64,000 bases of DNA, from positions 2,046,001 through 2,110,000 of the forward strand of contig NZ_CP014342.1 of the NCBI RefSeq assembly GCF_001618685.1, written 5' to 3'. Source of the stretch: Geobacillus subterraneus. Its GTDB lineage: Bacteria > Bacillota > Bacilli > Bacillales > Anoxybacillaceae. The position numbers and the translations under genes are program-made. Below the pieces are notes generated by a model. The model ran no database searches. It was not told the origin of the DNA and saw only the letters and a list, made by a program, of their open reading frames with translations. Shown here piece after piece: positions 16,951 through 25,544 of the stretch; position 1 is the stretch's first letter; every line of letters begins with the position of its first letter.

Positions 16951-16978
16951 AAAAAAGCATCCTTCTCATGAAGGATGC
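16951..16978 (-). terminator. Rho-independent terminator after ymfH
   Basis: GCATCCTT/AAGGATGC stem with a short loop, followed by six T residues on the minus strand; it sits 3 bp past the ymfH stop. Confidence 0.85.
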
Positions 16979-16980
16979 CG

Positions 16981-18270
16981 TCATTGTCCTTTTGGCACAA
17001 CTTCACAAACGGCGATTTGCGAGTCGCGGAAGCACGAGTCGGCGACAGCAGCAATATCGTCAAGCGCAAGCGACGAGAGCGCCGGCAAAATGTCAAACAA
17101 ACTGGCGCCGTAAAACGCGTAGCGCGTAAACTGGTTGGCGATATATTCCGGCGAGTTGAGCGCGCGCAAAAAGGCGCCCATTTTTTTCTTTTTCACCCGC
17201 TCGAGCTCGTCTTTTTGCACTGCATCGGCTGAAAACGACCGCAGCACCTCCTGCACCTCTGCCGCAAGCCGTTCCGCATCTCTCGTGTCGCCGCCGACGA
17301 GGGCAAAGCCAAATTCGCGCTCTTCCGTATAGTCGTACATAAACGTATCGTCAATCAACCCTTCGCGGTACAGCCGTTCGTAATGCGGCGAGCTTTTGCC
17401 GAACAAGTAATCGAGCAGCACGTGAAACGCGAGCTCATGGCGAAGCTTTTGGCCGCCGGCATTCGGCACGGACGGCGCTTTAATGCCGACAAAACATTTA
17501 TTCGTCTGCACGTGCATCGGAATGACTTTTTTCTTTTCCGCCACGCCGCTTGGCTCTTCGTACACAAACCGCTTCACCTCCGGCGCTTGCGGGAACGACT
17601 TCTTCGCCTGGTTGTCGCGGATTTGCTGCATCATTTTTTGTTCATCGACCGGGCCGACAACAAACAACAGCATGTTGCTCGGGTGATAAAACGTTTCGTA
17701 ACATTCATACAGCAGTTCTTTTGTAATCTCGGCAATCGATTCGATCGTGCCGGCGATGTCGATTTTGACCGGATGGTGATGGTACATGCTTTCGATGGCG
17801 CCGAAGTAAACGCGCCAATCCGGGTTGTCGTCGTACATGCGGATTTCCTGGCCGATGATGCCTTTTTCTTTTTCGACCGTCTTGTCGGAAAAATACGGCG
17901 TTTGCACAAAATCCATCAATGTCTCCAAGTTTTTCTCGACGTTGTCGGTGCTCGAAAACAAATAGGCGGTGCGGGTAAACGTCGTAAAAGCGTTCGCCGA
18001 GGCGCCTTGTTTGCTGAACTGCTGAAACACGTCGCCATCCTCTTTTTCAAACAGCTTATGCTCCAAAAAATGGGCGATGCCATCCGGGACGCGTTTCATT
18101 TCCGATTTTCCGAGCGGGACGAACTGGTTGTCAACCGAACCGTAGTTCGTCGTAAACGTCGCATACGTTTTGTGAAACCCTTTTTTCGGCAAAATGTAGA
18201 CATCCAGGCCATTGTCCATTTTTTCATAAAACAGCGCTTCTTGCAGCGTTTCATACACCCGTTTTTCCAT
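16981..18270 (-). CDS. ymfH: M16 family metallopeptidase YmfH (active-site subunit)
   Basis: A 429-aa pitrilysin-like peptidase. The inverted zinc motif HxxEH is present as HFLEHKLFE near residue 68, with the downstream zinc-ligand Glu region (EKGIIGQEIRMYDDNP) conserved. M16 proteins commonly work as pairs of one active and one inactive subunit. Its partner ymfF overlaps it by 20 bp upstream and lacks the motif, so the two probably form a heterodimer. Substrate is unknown. Confidence 0.88.
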   Translation of the reverse strand: MEKRVYETLQEALFYEKMDNGLDVYILPKKGFHKTYATFTTNYGSVDNQFVPLGKSEMKRVPDGIAHFLEHKLFEKEDGDVFQQFSKQGASANAFTTFTRTAYLFSSTDNVEKNLETLMDFVQTPYFSDKTVEKEKGIIGQEIRMYDDNPDWRVYFGAIESMYHHHPVKIDIAGTIESIAEITKELLYECYETFYHPSNMLLFVVGPVDEQKMMQQIRDNQAKKSFPQAPEVKRFVYEEPSGVAEKKKVIPMHVQTNKCFVGIKAPSVPNAGGQKLRHELAFHVLLDYLFGKSSPHYERLYREGLIDDTFMYDYTEEREFGFALVGGDTRDAERLAAEVQEVLRSFSADAVQKDELERVKKKKMGAFLRALNSPEYIANQFTRYAFYGASLFDILPALSSLALDDIAAVADSCFRDSQIAVCEVVPKGQ

Positions 18271-19549
18271 CTTCCGTCGCCCCCTCCATTCCGGTCAGAA
18301 AGTACACCGTATCGAGCGCCACCTTTTCGGCGACGCGCACGACATCCTCGCGCATCACGCCATCCGTGCCGGCAAGCCATTCATCTAACGGGCGTTTCCG
18401 CGTTGAGACGACGTTATGGTACAGCACCTCGACAAGCCCGCGCGGCGTATCAAGCGTCTCAAGCAGCTGGTTGCGGATCACCGCTTTTGTTTGTGCCATT
18501 TCTTCATCCGTAAAATCGCCGTTTTTCATCGCCTGCATTTGTTCATCAATGATGCGGCGCGCCTTCTCGTAATTGGCCGGCTCAATGCCGGACATGACGA
18601 GCAAAAGCCCTTTATGGCTTTCAAGCCGGGATGCGGCATAATAGGCGAGGCTCGCCTTCTCGCGCACATTGATAAACAGCTTCGAATGGGAAAACCCGCC
18701 GAAAATGCCGTTAAACAGCTGCAACGCGTAATAATCGTCATCTTCGTACGTCACGTTTGTGCGGTAGCCGATGTTCAGCTTCCCTTGCTTGACATCTTGC
18801 CGCTCGATGACTTCATTCACTTCCCCACGTGCTTTTGCCGGAGCGAGCGGCGCGCGCGCCGGCTGCGGACGGTCAGGGAGAGAAAAGCGCCGCTTAACGG
18901 CAGCGAGCACGGTCTCCTCATCGACGTCGCCGATGACATACAAGTCAAGCTCATCTTCGGCTAGCGCCTGTTCGTAATAGCGGTACAGTTGTTCGGCTGT
19001 GATGGCATCTACATCCCCAAGCTCGCCGTTTGGCGAGAGGGCGTAAGGCTCGCCTTTGCACATCTCTTGCACAAGGCGCATGCTCGCATAGCGCATTTTA
19101 TCATCATATACCGCTTGAATGCGCTGGCTTAGCGCCCGCTTTTCCCGGGCGACGATGTCCTCAACAAACCGGCCGCCTTCGAGCGCCGGGCGGAACAAGA
19201 GATCAGCGAGCAGTTGAAGCGCTTTCTCTAGAAGCGGCGTTTGCTCCGGCAAAAACCGTTCGTTCGCCACATCAATGCGGACCGTCATAATATGGTCTTC
19301 ACCTTTTTTCGTTAAATCGACGTTCAGCGTCGCGCCGTACAGCTCATCCAGGTAAGTGCGCAGCGCCTTGACGCTCGGGTAATCGACCGTGCCGCTTTGC
19401 AGGACGTACGGAAGCAGCGCGCGCAGCGTCACCGTTTCCTTGGCGAGCGGCGCTTTCATTTTCCAGACGAGTGTATTCGTTTTGTATTTATCGGTCGAAA
19501 TCGTATGGACACGAACCGGTCCGACCGCCGTTACTTTTTCATCGACCAA
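18251..19549 (-). CDS. ymfF: M16 family peptidase-like protein YmfF (no zinc motif)
   Basis: A 432-aa M16-fold protein. The N-terminal half has the domain shape but no HxxEH (the equivalent place reads SGTVDYPSVKALRTYLDEL), so it should be catalytically inactive. The C-terminal half has the usual YxxQxxxxxFGG-like region (YALQLFNGIFGGFSHSKL), which often helps bind substrate in these pairs. It starts with TTG at 19549 after AAGGAGGAG. Its end overlaps the ymfH start by 20 bp, indicating coupled translation. Confidence 0.85.
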   Translation of the reverse strand: MVDEKVTAVGPVRVHTISTDKYKTNTLVWKMKAPLAKETVTLRALLPYVLQSGTVDYPSVKALRTYLDELYGATLNVDLTKKGEDHIMTVRIDVANERFLPEQTPLLEKALQLLADLLFRPALEGGRFVEDIVAREKRALSQRIQAVYDDKMRYASMRLVQEMCKGEPYALSPNGELGDVDAITAEQLYRYYEQALAEDELDLYVIGDVDEETVLAAVKRRFSLPDRPQPARAPLAPAKARGEVNEVIERQDVKQGKLNIGYRTNVTYEDDDYYALQLFNGIFGGFSHSKLFINVREKASLAYYAASRLESHKGLLLVMSGIEPANYEKARRIIDEQMQAMKNGDFTDEEMAQTKAVIRNQLLETLDTPRGLVEVLYHNVVSTRKRPLDEWLAGTDGVMREDVVRVAEKVALDTVYFLTGMEGATEDGKTGV

Positions 19550-19672
19550 TCCAACTCCTCCTTTTCCTTCGTAAAGTGGACGGTATGCTTATTGTGAGAT
19601 GTCTTATCAACAATATACCTTTTGCCAAGCGGAAAATGCAAATAAATCCATCGCCCCTCTCCGCCGGACCAA

Positions 19673-19706
19673 CAAAAAACGGCTGCCCGTTTTTGTTCGG
19701 ACAGCC
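19673..19706 (-). terminator. Rho-independent terminator after nupQ
   Basis: GGCTGCCCG (19681-19689) and CGGACAGCC (19698-19706) form a stem with one internal mismatch; the minus strand then reads GTTTTTTG. Confidence 0.8.
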
Positions 19707-19713
19707 TGTCTGC

Positions 19714-20673
19714 TTACCGTTTTCCTTTCACATATGGCGTGCCGGCCGCTTTCGGCGCTTCGGCACGGCCGATAAAGCCGGCGAGCGCTAAAATCGTGAG
19801 CACATAAGGGGCAATGAGCAAATACACTGTCGGAACGTTTTCCAAAAACGGGATTGTTTGTCCAACGATGCTTAAACTTTGCGCCAATCCGAAAAACAGC
19901 GCCGCCCCCATCGCGCCCATCGGATGCCATTTGCCAAAAATCATCGCCGCAAGCGCCATAAATCCGTGCCCGGAAATCGTTGCATGGCTGAAGTCGCGGG
20001 AGATGATCGTCGCATACACCGCACCGCCTAGGCCGCCGAGCGCTCCGCTGATCATGACGGCGATATAGCGCATTTGGGCGACGTTGATCCCCATCGTATC
20101 GGCCGCCATCGGATGTTCGCCAACAGCGCGCAGCCGAAGGCCAAACGGAGTTTTATAAATGACGTACCAAGAAACGAATGCCAAAAGAATCGCGATATAC
20201 GACGGCGCGTACGCATTGGAAAACAGCAGCGGGCCGATGACCGGAATATCGCTTAACACCGGCACGTCAATTTTGTCAAATCCGACTTGAATTTGATCTG
20301 TTTGCCCTTTGCCGTACATTTTTTTCACCAAAAACAGCGACAAGCCGAGGGCTAAAAAGTTGATCGCCACCCCGCTGACGACTTGATCGGCGCGAAACGT
20401 CACCGAAGCGACCGCATGGAGCAAAGAAAACAATGCGCCGACCACGATGGCTGCCACCAAGGCGAGCCATGGCGTCAACGGGCCGAGCTGGTCGGCAAAC
20501 GTTAGATTAAAAACAACGCCGATAAACGCACCGATGATCATCAGCCCTTCAAGCCCGATGTTGACAACGCCGGACCGTTCGCTAAACACGCCGCCAAGCG
20601 CGGTGAAAATAAGGGGAGCAGCAAAGAAAATCGCTGTCGGGATAATCGTTTGCAGTACGTCATACACGTTCAC
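19714..20673 (-). CDS. nupQ: Nucleoside ABC transporter permease NupQ
   Basis: A 319-aa multi-spanning permease of the BMP-linked (RbsC-like) ABC family, with about eight hydrophobic segments. Typical motifs are FSERSGVVNIGLEGLMIIGAF near residue 30 and RAVGEHPMAADTMGI. It starts at the base after the nupP stop, so it is tightly coupled. With NupP it forms the channel through which nucleosides, probably guanosine and others as in B. subtilis NupNOPQ, are imported. It ends the operon at a terminator. Confidence 0.9.
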   Translation of the reverse strand: MNVYDVLQTIIPTAIFFAAPLIFTALGGVFSERSGVVNIGLEGLMIIGAFIGVVFNLTFADQLGPLTPWLALVAAIVVGALFSLLHAVASVTFRADQVVSGVAINFLALGLSLFLVKKMYGKGQTDQIQVGFDKIDVPVLSDIPVIGPLLFSNAYAPSYIAILLAFVSWYVIYKTPFGLRLRAVGEHPMAADTMGINVAQMRYIAVMISGALGGLGGAVYATIISRDFSHATISGHGFMALAAMIFGKWHPMGAMGAALFFGLAQSLSIVGQTIPFLENVPTVYLLIAPYVLTILALAGFIGRAEAPKAAGTPYVKGKR

Positions 20674-21720
20674 TTACTCCGCCCCCTTTTGCCAACGAGA
20701 TAACAGCCAGCGAATCATATAGCTGGATGCGACAAAGAAAATAATAAGCGCGATAATAATATCGACGAGTTCCGTTGGCACGCCGGCGCCCGAGGGCATC
20801 TCAAGCGACCCGACTTTCAAGGCGCCGAACAGCAACGCGGAAAGCAAAATGCCAAACGCGTTGTTGCCGCCAATTAAGGCAACAGCAATGCCGTCAAACC
20901 CAAGGCCGGTAAACCCGGCTTTCGTCGAAATATTGCCGAACGTGCCGAGCCCTTCCATCGCCCCGGCCACGCCGGCAAAGGCGCCGGAGATGACCATGGC
21001 TAAAATGATGTTGGCGCGCACGTTCATGCCGGCATATTGTGAGGCATGCTGGTTGAATCCGACCGCCCGCAGCTCAAATCCTTTCGTCGTTCGTTCAAGC
21101 AAAAACCACATGACAAACGCGGCGGCAATGGCGATCAAAATGCCGTAGTGCATCGTCGAATGGTACGTGATGGACTCCAAAAATTCCGATTGGAGCGAGG
21201 CGCTTTCCTTGACCGGGTCGGACTTGAACCCTTCATCCGACAGCACGGAACGGATGATGGCGTTCGTCACGTGCAAAGCGATATAGTTCATCATAATCGT
21301 AATAATGACTTCATGCACTTTTACGTACGCCTTTAATACGCCCGGAAGCAATCCCCATAGCGCCCCGGCTAAAGCGGCGGCCAAAATGGCTAGCGGCAAA
21401 TGGATGATCTTCGGCAAGTCGAAAGATACGCCGACCCAAACGGCGGCCAGCCAGCCGACGATGAGCTGACCCTCGACCCCGATGTTAAACAAACCGGTGC
21501 GAAAGGCAAAGGCTACCGCCAGCCCCGTTAAAATGTAAGGCGTCGTCTGGCGGATCGTTTCCCCGATGTAATACGCATCTCCAAACGCCCCGTATATGAG
21601 GGAGCCAAAACCGGCGACCGGATTGTAGCCGCTTGCGAGCATGACGACCGAGCCGGCGATCATACCGAGCAAAACGGCCAACAATGGAATCAAAAACTGC
21701 TGGAGACGATTCGACCTCAT
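20674..21720 (-). CDS. nupP: Nucleoside ABC transporter permease NupP
   Basis: A 348-aa multi-spanning permease homologous to NupQ, with family motifs FRTGLFNIGVEGQLIVGWL and RAVGFNQHASQYAGMN. Its start overlaps the nupO stop by 4 bp (ATGA), a sign of translational coupling. Basic residues (MRSNRLQQ) precede the first membrane helix, fitting a cytoplasmic N-terminus. Confidence 0.9.
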   Translation of the reverse strand: MRSNRLQQFLIPLLAVLLGMIAGSVVMLASGYNPVAGFGSLIYGAFGDAYYIGETIRQTTPYILTGLAVAFAFRTGLFNIGVEGQLIVGWLAAVWVGVSFDLPKIIHLPLAILAAALAGALWGLLPGVLKAYVKVHEVIITIMMNYIALHVTNAIIRSVLSDEGFKSDPVKESASLQSEFLESITYHSTMHYGILIAIAAAFVMWFLLERTTKGFELRAVGFNQHASQYAGMNVRANIILAMVISGAFAGVAGAMEGLGTFGNISTKAGFTGLGFDGIAVALIGGNNAFGILLSALLFGALKVGSLEMPSGAGVPTELVDIIIALIIFFVASSYMIRWLLSRWQKGAE

Positions 21721-23246
21721 GACGACACACCTGCTTCCTTCCGTTTGCTTCCAGCCATCAGCAGTCCGAGTTCTTGTTCCGTCGTTTCTTTCGGATCAAC
21801 GATGGCGACAATTTTCCCTTCATAAATCACGGCGATCCGGTCGCTGACGTTCATGACCTCATCAAGCTCAAACGAAACAAGCAACACCGCTTTTCCCCGG
21901 TCGCGCTGCTCGATGAGCCGCTTATGGATGAACTCAATCGCTCCGACATCAAGCCCCCTTGTCGGCTGGGCAGCAATCAATAAGTCCGGATTGCGGTCGA
22001 CTTCGCGGCCGATGATCGCTTTTTGCTGGTTGCCGCCGGATAGCGCCCGCGCTTTCGTATATTCGTCCGGCGTGCGCACGTCAAACTCGCGGATGAGCTG
22101 ACGGGCTTTTTCATAAATCGCTTGAAAGTTTAAGATGCCCCGTTTCGAATACGGCGGCTTATAGTACGTTTGCAGCACCATGTTTTCGCCGATCGGAAAA
22201 TCAAGCACAAGCCCGTGCTTATGCCGGTCTTGTGGAATATGGCCGATGCCGGCTTCAATGATTTGGCGCGGCGGCAAGTTCGTAATCTCTTGGCCGTTTA
22301 GCCTAATCGTTCCTGATTCCGCCTTAATCAGGCCGGTTAGCGCTTCAATCAGCTCGGTTTGCCCGTTGCCGTCGACCCCGGCGATGCCGACGATCTCACC
22401 GGCGCGCACCGTCAAGTTCAAGCCGTTGACCGCCGTGACCCCTCGGGCGTCTTTGACGATTAAGTTTTCGATTTCGAGCACCGGCGTTCCCGGTTCGGCC
22501 GGCCGTTTTTCGGTCGTAAACTGCACCTCGCGGCCGACCATGAGCGCCGCCAATTCGTTCGGATTCGTTTCGGCAACGTTAAGCGTTGCGATTCCTTTGC
22601 CGCGGCGGATGACGGTGACGCGATCGCACACTTCCATAATTTCTTTGAGCTTGTGCGTAATTAAAATAATCGATTTTCCTTCGCGGACAAGCGTACGCAT
22701 AATTTCGATGAGCTCGCGGATTTCCTGCGGCGTTAAGACGGCTGTCGGTTCGTCAAAAATCAAAATGTCAGCGCCCCGATAGAGCGTCTTTAAAATTTCG
22801 ACGCGCTGCTGCATGCCGACGGAAATATCGGCGATTTTCGCTGTTGGGTCAACCGCCAGTCCATACCGCTCCGACAGTTCGCGCACTTCTTGTTCAGCTC
22901 GCTTCATGTCGATCGTTCCCGTCCGTGTCGGCTCGCTGCCTAAAATGATGTTTTCCGTCACTGTAAACGTATCGACGAGCATAAAGTGCTGGTGCACCAT
23001 CCCGATGCCAAGGTCGTTGGCGACATTCGGGTCGGTGATGCGCACCGGCTTCCCTTTGACGCGGATTTCCCCGCCATCCGGCTGGTAGAGGCCAAACAGC
23101 ACGTTCATCAGCGTCGATTTACCGGCGCCGTTTTCGCCAAGGAGGGCATGAATTTCCCCTTTTTTCACCTGCAGCGTAATGTTGTCATTGGCGACGAACG
23201 TGCCGAACACTTTGCGAATATTGAGCATTTCAATTACATATTCCAA
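21717..23246 (-). CDS. nupO: Nucleoside ABC transporter ATP-binding protein NupO (two ABC domains)
   Basis: An ATPase of about 509 aa with two fused ABC domains, as in sugar/nucleoside importers. Domain 1 has Walker A GENGAGKST; domain 2 has the degenerate GVDGNGQTE and the signature LSGGNQQKAI. Starts: a GTG at 23255 would leave no spacing from AGGGAG, so the TTG at 23246 (eight bases after AGGGAG) is preferred; it gives a protein beginning MEYVIEMLNI, like B. subtilis YufO. The gene lies after a terminator and a large structured RNA element that separate it from nupN. Confidence 0.9.
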   Translation of the reverse strand: MEYVIEMLNIRKVFGTFVANDNITLQVKKGEIHALLGENGAGKSTLMNVLFGLYQPDGGEIRVKGKPVRITDPNVANDLGIGMVHQHFMLVDTFTVTENIILGSEPTRTGTIDMKRAEQEVRELSERYGLAVDPTAKIADISVGMQQRVEILKTLYRGADILIFDEPTAVLTPQEIRELIEIMRTLVREGKSIILITHKLKEIMEVCDRVTVIRRGKGIATLNVAETNPNELAALMVGREVQFTTEKRPAEPGTPVLEIENLIVKDARGVTAVNGLNLTVRAGEIVGIAGVDGNGQTELIEALTGLIKAESGTIRLNGQEITNLPPRQIIEAGIGHIPQDRHKHGLVLDFPIGENMVLQTYYKPPYSKRGILNFQAIYEKARQLIREFDVRTPDEYTKARALSGGNQQKAIIGREVDRNPDLLIAAQPTRGLDVGAIEFIHKRLIEQRDRGKAVLLVSFELDEVMNVSDRIAVIYEGKIVAIVDPKETTEQELGLLMAGSKRKEAGVSS

Positions 23247-23272
23247 GCCATTCACTCCCTACTTCGGCAAGG

Positions 23273-23390
23273 TCAAAATCACAAAATGAGAGGCGGCAGC
23301 ATTTAGATAGATGCAACAAAAAAGCGGATCGTATCGTTGCGGAACAAATCGCTCCCTATATATAGGCCGCCCTTCATTTCGTGATTTTGA
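23273..23390 (-). ncRNA. Candidate structured RNA element between nupN and nupO (25-bp closing helix)
   Basis: Arms 23273-23297 and 23366-23390 are inverted repeats of each other at 22 of 25 positions. Read as minus-strand RNA, two of the three differences become G-U pairs, leaving one A-C mismatch; read as plus-strand RNA they would be A-C mismatches. Inside are a self-complementary CCTATATATAGG and possible small hairpins (GCAAC/GTTGC, GCAT/ATGC). It begins where the nupN terminator T-tract ends and stops 26 nt before the nupO start. Role unknown; see findings. Confidence 0.6.
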
Positions 23391-23420
23391 AAAAGGCTAG
23401 CGGCACGCACTAGCCTTTTT
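23390..23420 (-). terminator. Rho-independent terminator after nupN (internal to the nup operon)
   Basis: A perfect 11-bp stem AAAAAGGCTAG/CTAGCCTTTTT with a 9-nt loop; the T run is in the descending arm. It lies 9 nt past the nupN stop and would make nupOPQ depend on readthrough, giving excess binding protein over transporter. Confidence 0.8.
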
Positions 23421-23429
23421 CCACTTTCC

Positions 23430-24524
23430 TTATTTCACCGTTGCGGCAAATTGTTCGTATTCTTTCCGGTTCGTCGGCACTTTCACTTCACCGTTAACGA
23501 TTTTTTCCTTCCATTCGTCAACCGCCTTTAGCACATTGTCCGGGATGTTGTCTTGCGTCGGAGCAATGCCGACCCCGTTTTCTGGCAAGCCGTACTCAAT
23601 CGTTTGGCCGCCTGGGAAGTCGCCTGCTTGCGCCCGTTTGGCAACGTCATAAACGGCCACATCGACCCGTTTCACCATCGAGGTGAGCGTCACGTTGTAC
23701 GTTTTGTCGCCGATTTTCACTTCGCCTTCCGGAGCTTGGTCTTTATCAACGCCAATGACCCAAATTTCGCGGTTCGGATCTTTCTTCTTCAAATCTTTCG
23801 CTTCCGAGAAGACACCGTTTCCAGTCCCACCGGCCGCGTGATAGATAATATCAATGCCGGACGCGTACATGCTCGAGGCGATCGCTTTCCCTTTATCCGC
23901 TTGGTCGAAGGCACCGGCATATTGCACTTTGACAGTCGCTTTCGGGTTGACCGCTTTCACGCCGGCCCGGAATCCGCTTTCGAACTTCTCAATCAACGGA
24001 ATTTCCATCCCGCCGACAAAGCCAATTTTATTCGTTTTCGTCATCAATCCGGCAACAACACCGACAAGAAACGACCCTTCGTGCTCTTTAAACGTGATGC
24101 TGGCAACATTCGGCGCATCAACGACCGTATCAACAATGGCAAAATGTTTTTTCGGATTTTGCTCGGCGACTTCTTTCACCGCATCGCCCATCAAATAGCC
24201 GATGCCGTAAATCAAATCAAAATCGCTGCGCACGAGTTTGTTTAAGTTTGTCACATAGTCGGCATCGCTGGCGGACTGCAAGTAGTCATAGCCGCCGCGC
24301 CCTTTCTCAAGGCCGTTGTCTTTGCCGAACTTTTGCAGCCCTTCCCAAGCTGACTGGTTGAACGATCTGTCGTCAACGCCGCCTACGTCCGTGACCATAG
24401 CAACGCTGAACGTATCTTCCTTATTGCCCCCTGCATTGTCGCCTCCTTGGCCGCCGCAGGCAGAAAGCAGCGTACCGGCAGCGAACAAAACGGAGAGCGC
24501 CCATCCGAATCGCTTTTTCATCAT
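23430..24524 (-). CDS. nupN: BMP family nucleoside-binding lipoprotein NupN
   Basis: A 364-aa substrate-binding lipoprotein of the basic membrane protein (BMP/Med) family. It has a signal peptide of basic residues (MMKKRFGW), a hydrophobic core and a lipobox LSAC with Cys23 as the lipid site. Mature domain motifs include [19 protein letters not shown] and the late [13 protein letters not shown] proteins bind nucleosides outside the membrane and deliver them to the ABC permeases encoded by the next genes. GGGGG lies before two adjacent ATGs (24524 and 24521). It is separated from nupO by a terminator. Confidence 0.93.
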   Translation of the reverse strand: MMKKRFGWALSVLFAAGTLLSACGGQGGDNAGGNKEDTFSVAMVTDVGGVDDRSFNQSAWEGLQKFGKDNGLEKGRGGYDYLQSASDADYVTNLNKLVRSDFDLIYGIGYLMGDAVKEVAEQNPKKHFAIVDTVVDAPNVASITFKEHEGSFLVGVVAGLMTKTNKIGFVGGMEIPLIEKFESGFRAGVKAVNPKATVKVQYAGAFDQADKGKAIASSMYASGIDIIYHAAGGTGNGVFSEAKDLKKKDPNREIWVIGVDKDQAPEGEVKIGDKTYNVTLTSMVKRVDVAVYDVAKRAQAGDFPGGQTIEYGLPENGVGIAPTQDNIPDNVLKAVDEWKEKIVNGEVKVPTNRKEYEQFAATVK

Positions 24525-24603
24525 CCGTTACCCCCTACTTGAAAAATTTGTTCCTAATTAGTATGAAACTTCCGCTCTCTTTCTATGTACCGATTTCACC
24601 CCC

Positions 24604-25335
24604 TTAAAAACCGAATCGTTTCCGCATGACGTGGAAGCTGAACTTGTCGGAGCGGAAATAGTTCGTTGAGTAAAAAATCGGCTCATCGTTTTTATCGAAA
24701 TGCATTTGTTTGAGCACGAGCAAGGCCGTTTCCGGGTCACATTGCAAAATCGGCGACACTTTTTCGTGATAGCCGAGCGGCTCAATGCGCGCGATGGCAT
24801 AGGCAATATCGCGGTGCGCCTGATTGTGCAAGTTTTCAAACAGCGACTCATGCTCATACGAAATGCCTTTCGGCAAATATTTGCACAAAATTTTATCAAG
24901 GCAATAGACGACCGGCTCTCCATCGGCGGTGCGCACCCGCTCGATCAGCAAAATCTCATCGTCCGGGCGGCATTGAAAGCGGCGCATATCGTCTTCCGTC
25001 GGCTGCTGAATGGAGGAAGACAAAAAAATCGTCCCCGGCTTGCGCCCGGCTTGGCGGATCATGTCGGTGACGCTTGTGAGCTGCTCAATGCCGGACGTAA
25101 ACAGCGGACGGGCATTGACAAACGTTCCGACGCCATGGCGGCGGATGATGATGTTTTCCTCCTCAAGCACCCGAAGCGCCTCCCGCAGCGTCGCTCGGCT
25201 GACCCCGAGCTGCTTGGCGAGCTCAAACTCAGACGGCAACTTTTGCCGTTCTTTGTATACTCCGGTTTCAATATCGTGTTTAATCCGGTCGATGACTTGC
25301 AGGTAAAGATGGCGGCTGTCTGATTTGATTGACAT
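24604..25335 (-). CDS. ymfC: GntR/HutC family transcriptional regulator (YmfC)
   Basis: A 243-aa regulator: an N-terminal winged helix-turn-helix ([19 protein letters not shown], then [18 protein letters not shown]) and a C-terminal UTRA ligand-binding domain from about residue 80. A longer frame exists to 25392, but the ATG at 25335 follows GTGGAGG at eight bases and gives the known family start [13 protein letters not shown]. It lies between spoIIIE and the nup genes; in B. subtilis ymfC also follows spoIIIE. It probably controls the nup operon downstream, but this is inferred only from adjacency; the ligand is unknown. Confidence 0.88.
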   Translation of the reverse strand: MSIKSDSRHLYLQVIDRIKHDIETGVYKERQKLPSEFELAKQLGVSRATLREALRVLEEENIIIRRHGVGTFVNARPLFTSGIEQLTSVTDMIRQAGRKPGTIFLSSSIQQPTEDDMRRFQCRPDDEILLIERVRTADGEPVVYCLDKILCKYLPKGISYEHESLFENLHNQAHRDIAYAIARIEPLGYHEKVSPILQCDPETALLVLKQMHFDKNDEPIFYSTNYFRSDKFSFHVMRKRFGF

Positions 25336-25509
25336 GACAACGTCCTCCACGTTCTGCATTTCCCCTGAGATCAGACCTCTGACATTAGACATATAACCTT
25401 TTTGAGATTACTATATCATTTTTTACCGGTCAAATAAATAGGGTCAATCAATTTTTGTCGAAAAAAAAGAAACAGGATTGGCAACGCTTCCAATATGATA
25501 TACCGTTTG

Positions 25510-25537
25510 GCAGGCAGGTGAAATGAGCCTGCCTGCT
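25510..25537 (-). terminator. Hairpin after spoIIIE, weak terminator
   Basis: GCAGGCAGG/CCTGCCTGC arms with a 9-10 nt loop lie just past the spoIIIE stop. No T-tract follows on the minus strand, so termination efficiency is doubtful. Confidence 0.4.
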
Positions 25538-25544
25538 TCTCCGT

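Noticed and set aside
17383-18513. A 376-codon plus-strand open frame
   Set aside because: It lies wholly antisense to ymfH/ymfF, which are well-supported genes; long antisense frames are expected from the high-GC codon bias, and its translation has no recognisable motif.
23273-23390. The nupN-nupO inverted repeat as a MITE or small transposon
   Set aside because: No target-site duplication is visible and the arms favour pairing in sense RNA through G-U pairs; a second copy is not seen in the window. A genome-wide copy search could reopen this.
24525-24603. CodY box upstream of nupN
   Set aside because: The AATTTTTCAAG stretch matches only one half of the CodY consensus.
25345-25395. Inverted repeat TCAGA-GG-TCTGA upstream of ymfC as an autoregulatory GntR operator
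   Set aside because: Only 5-bp arms, located inside the reading region between two candidate starts, and it does not fit a known HutC-type operator; too weak to list.
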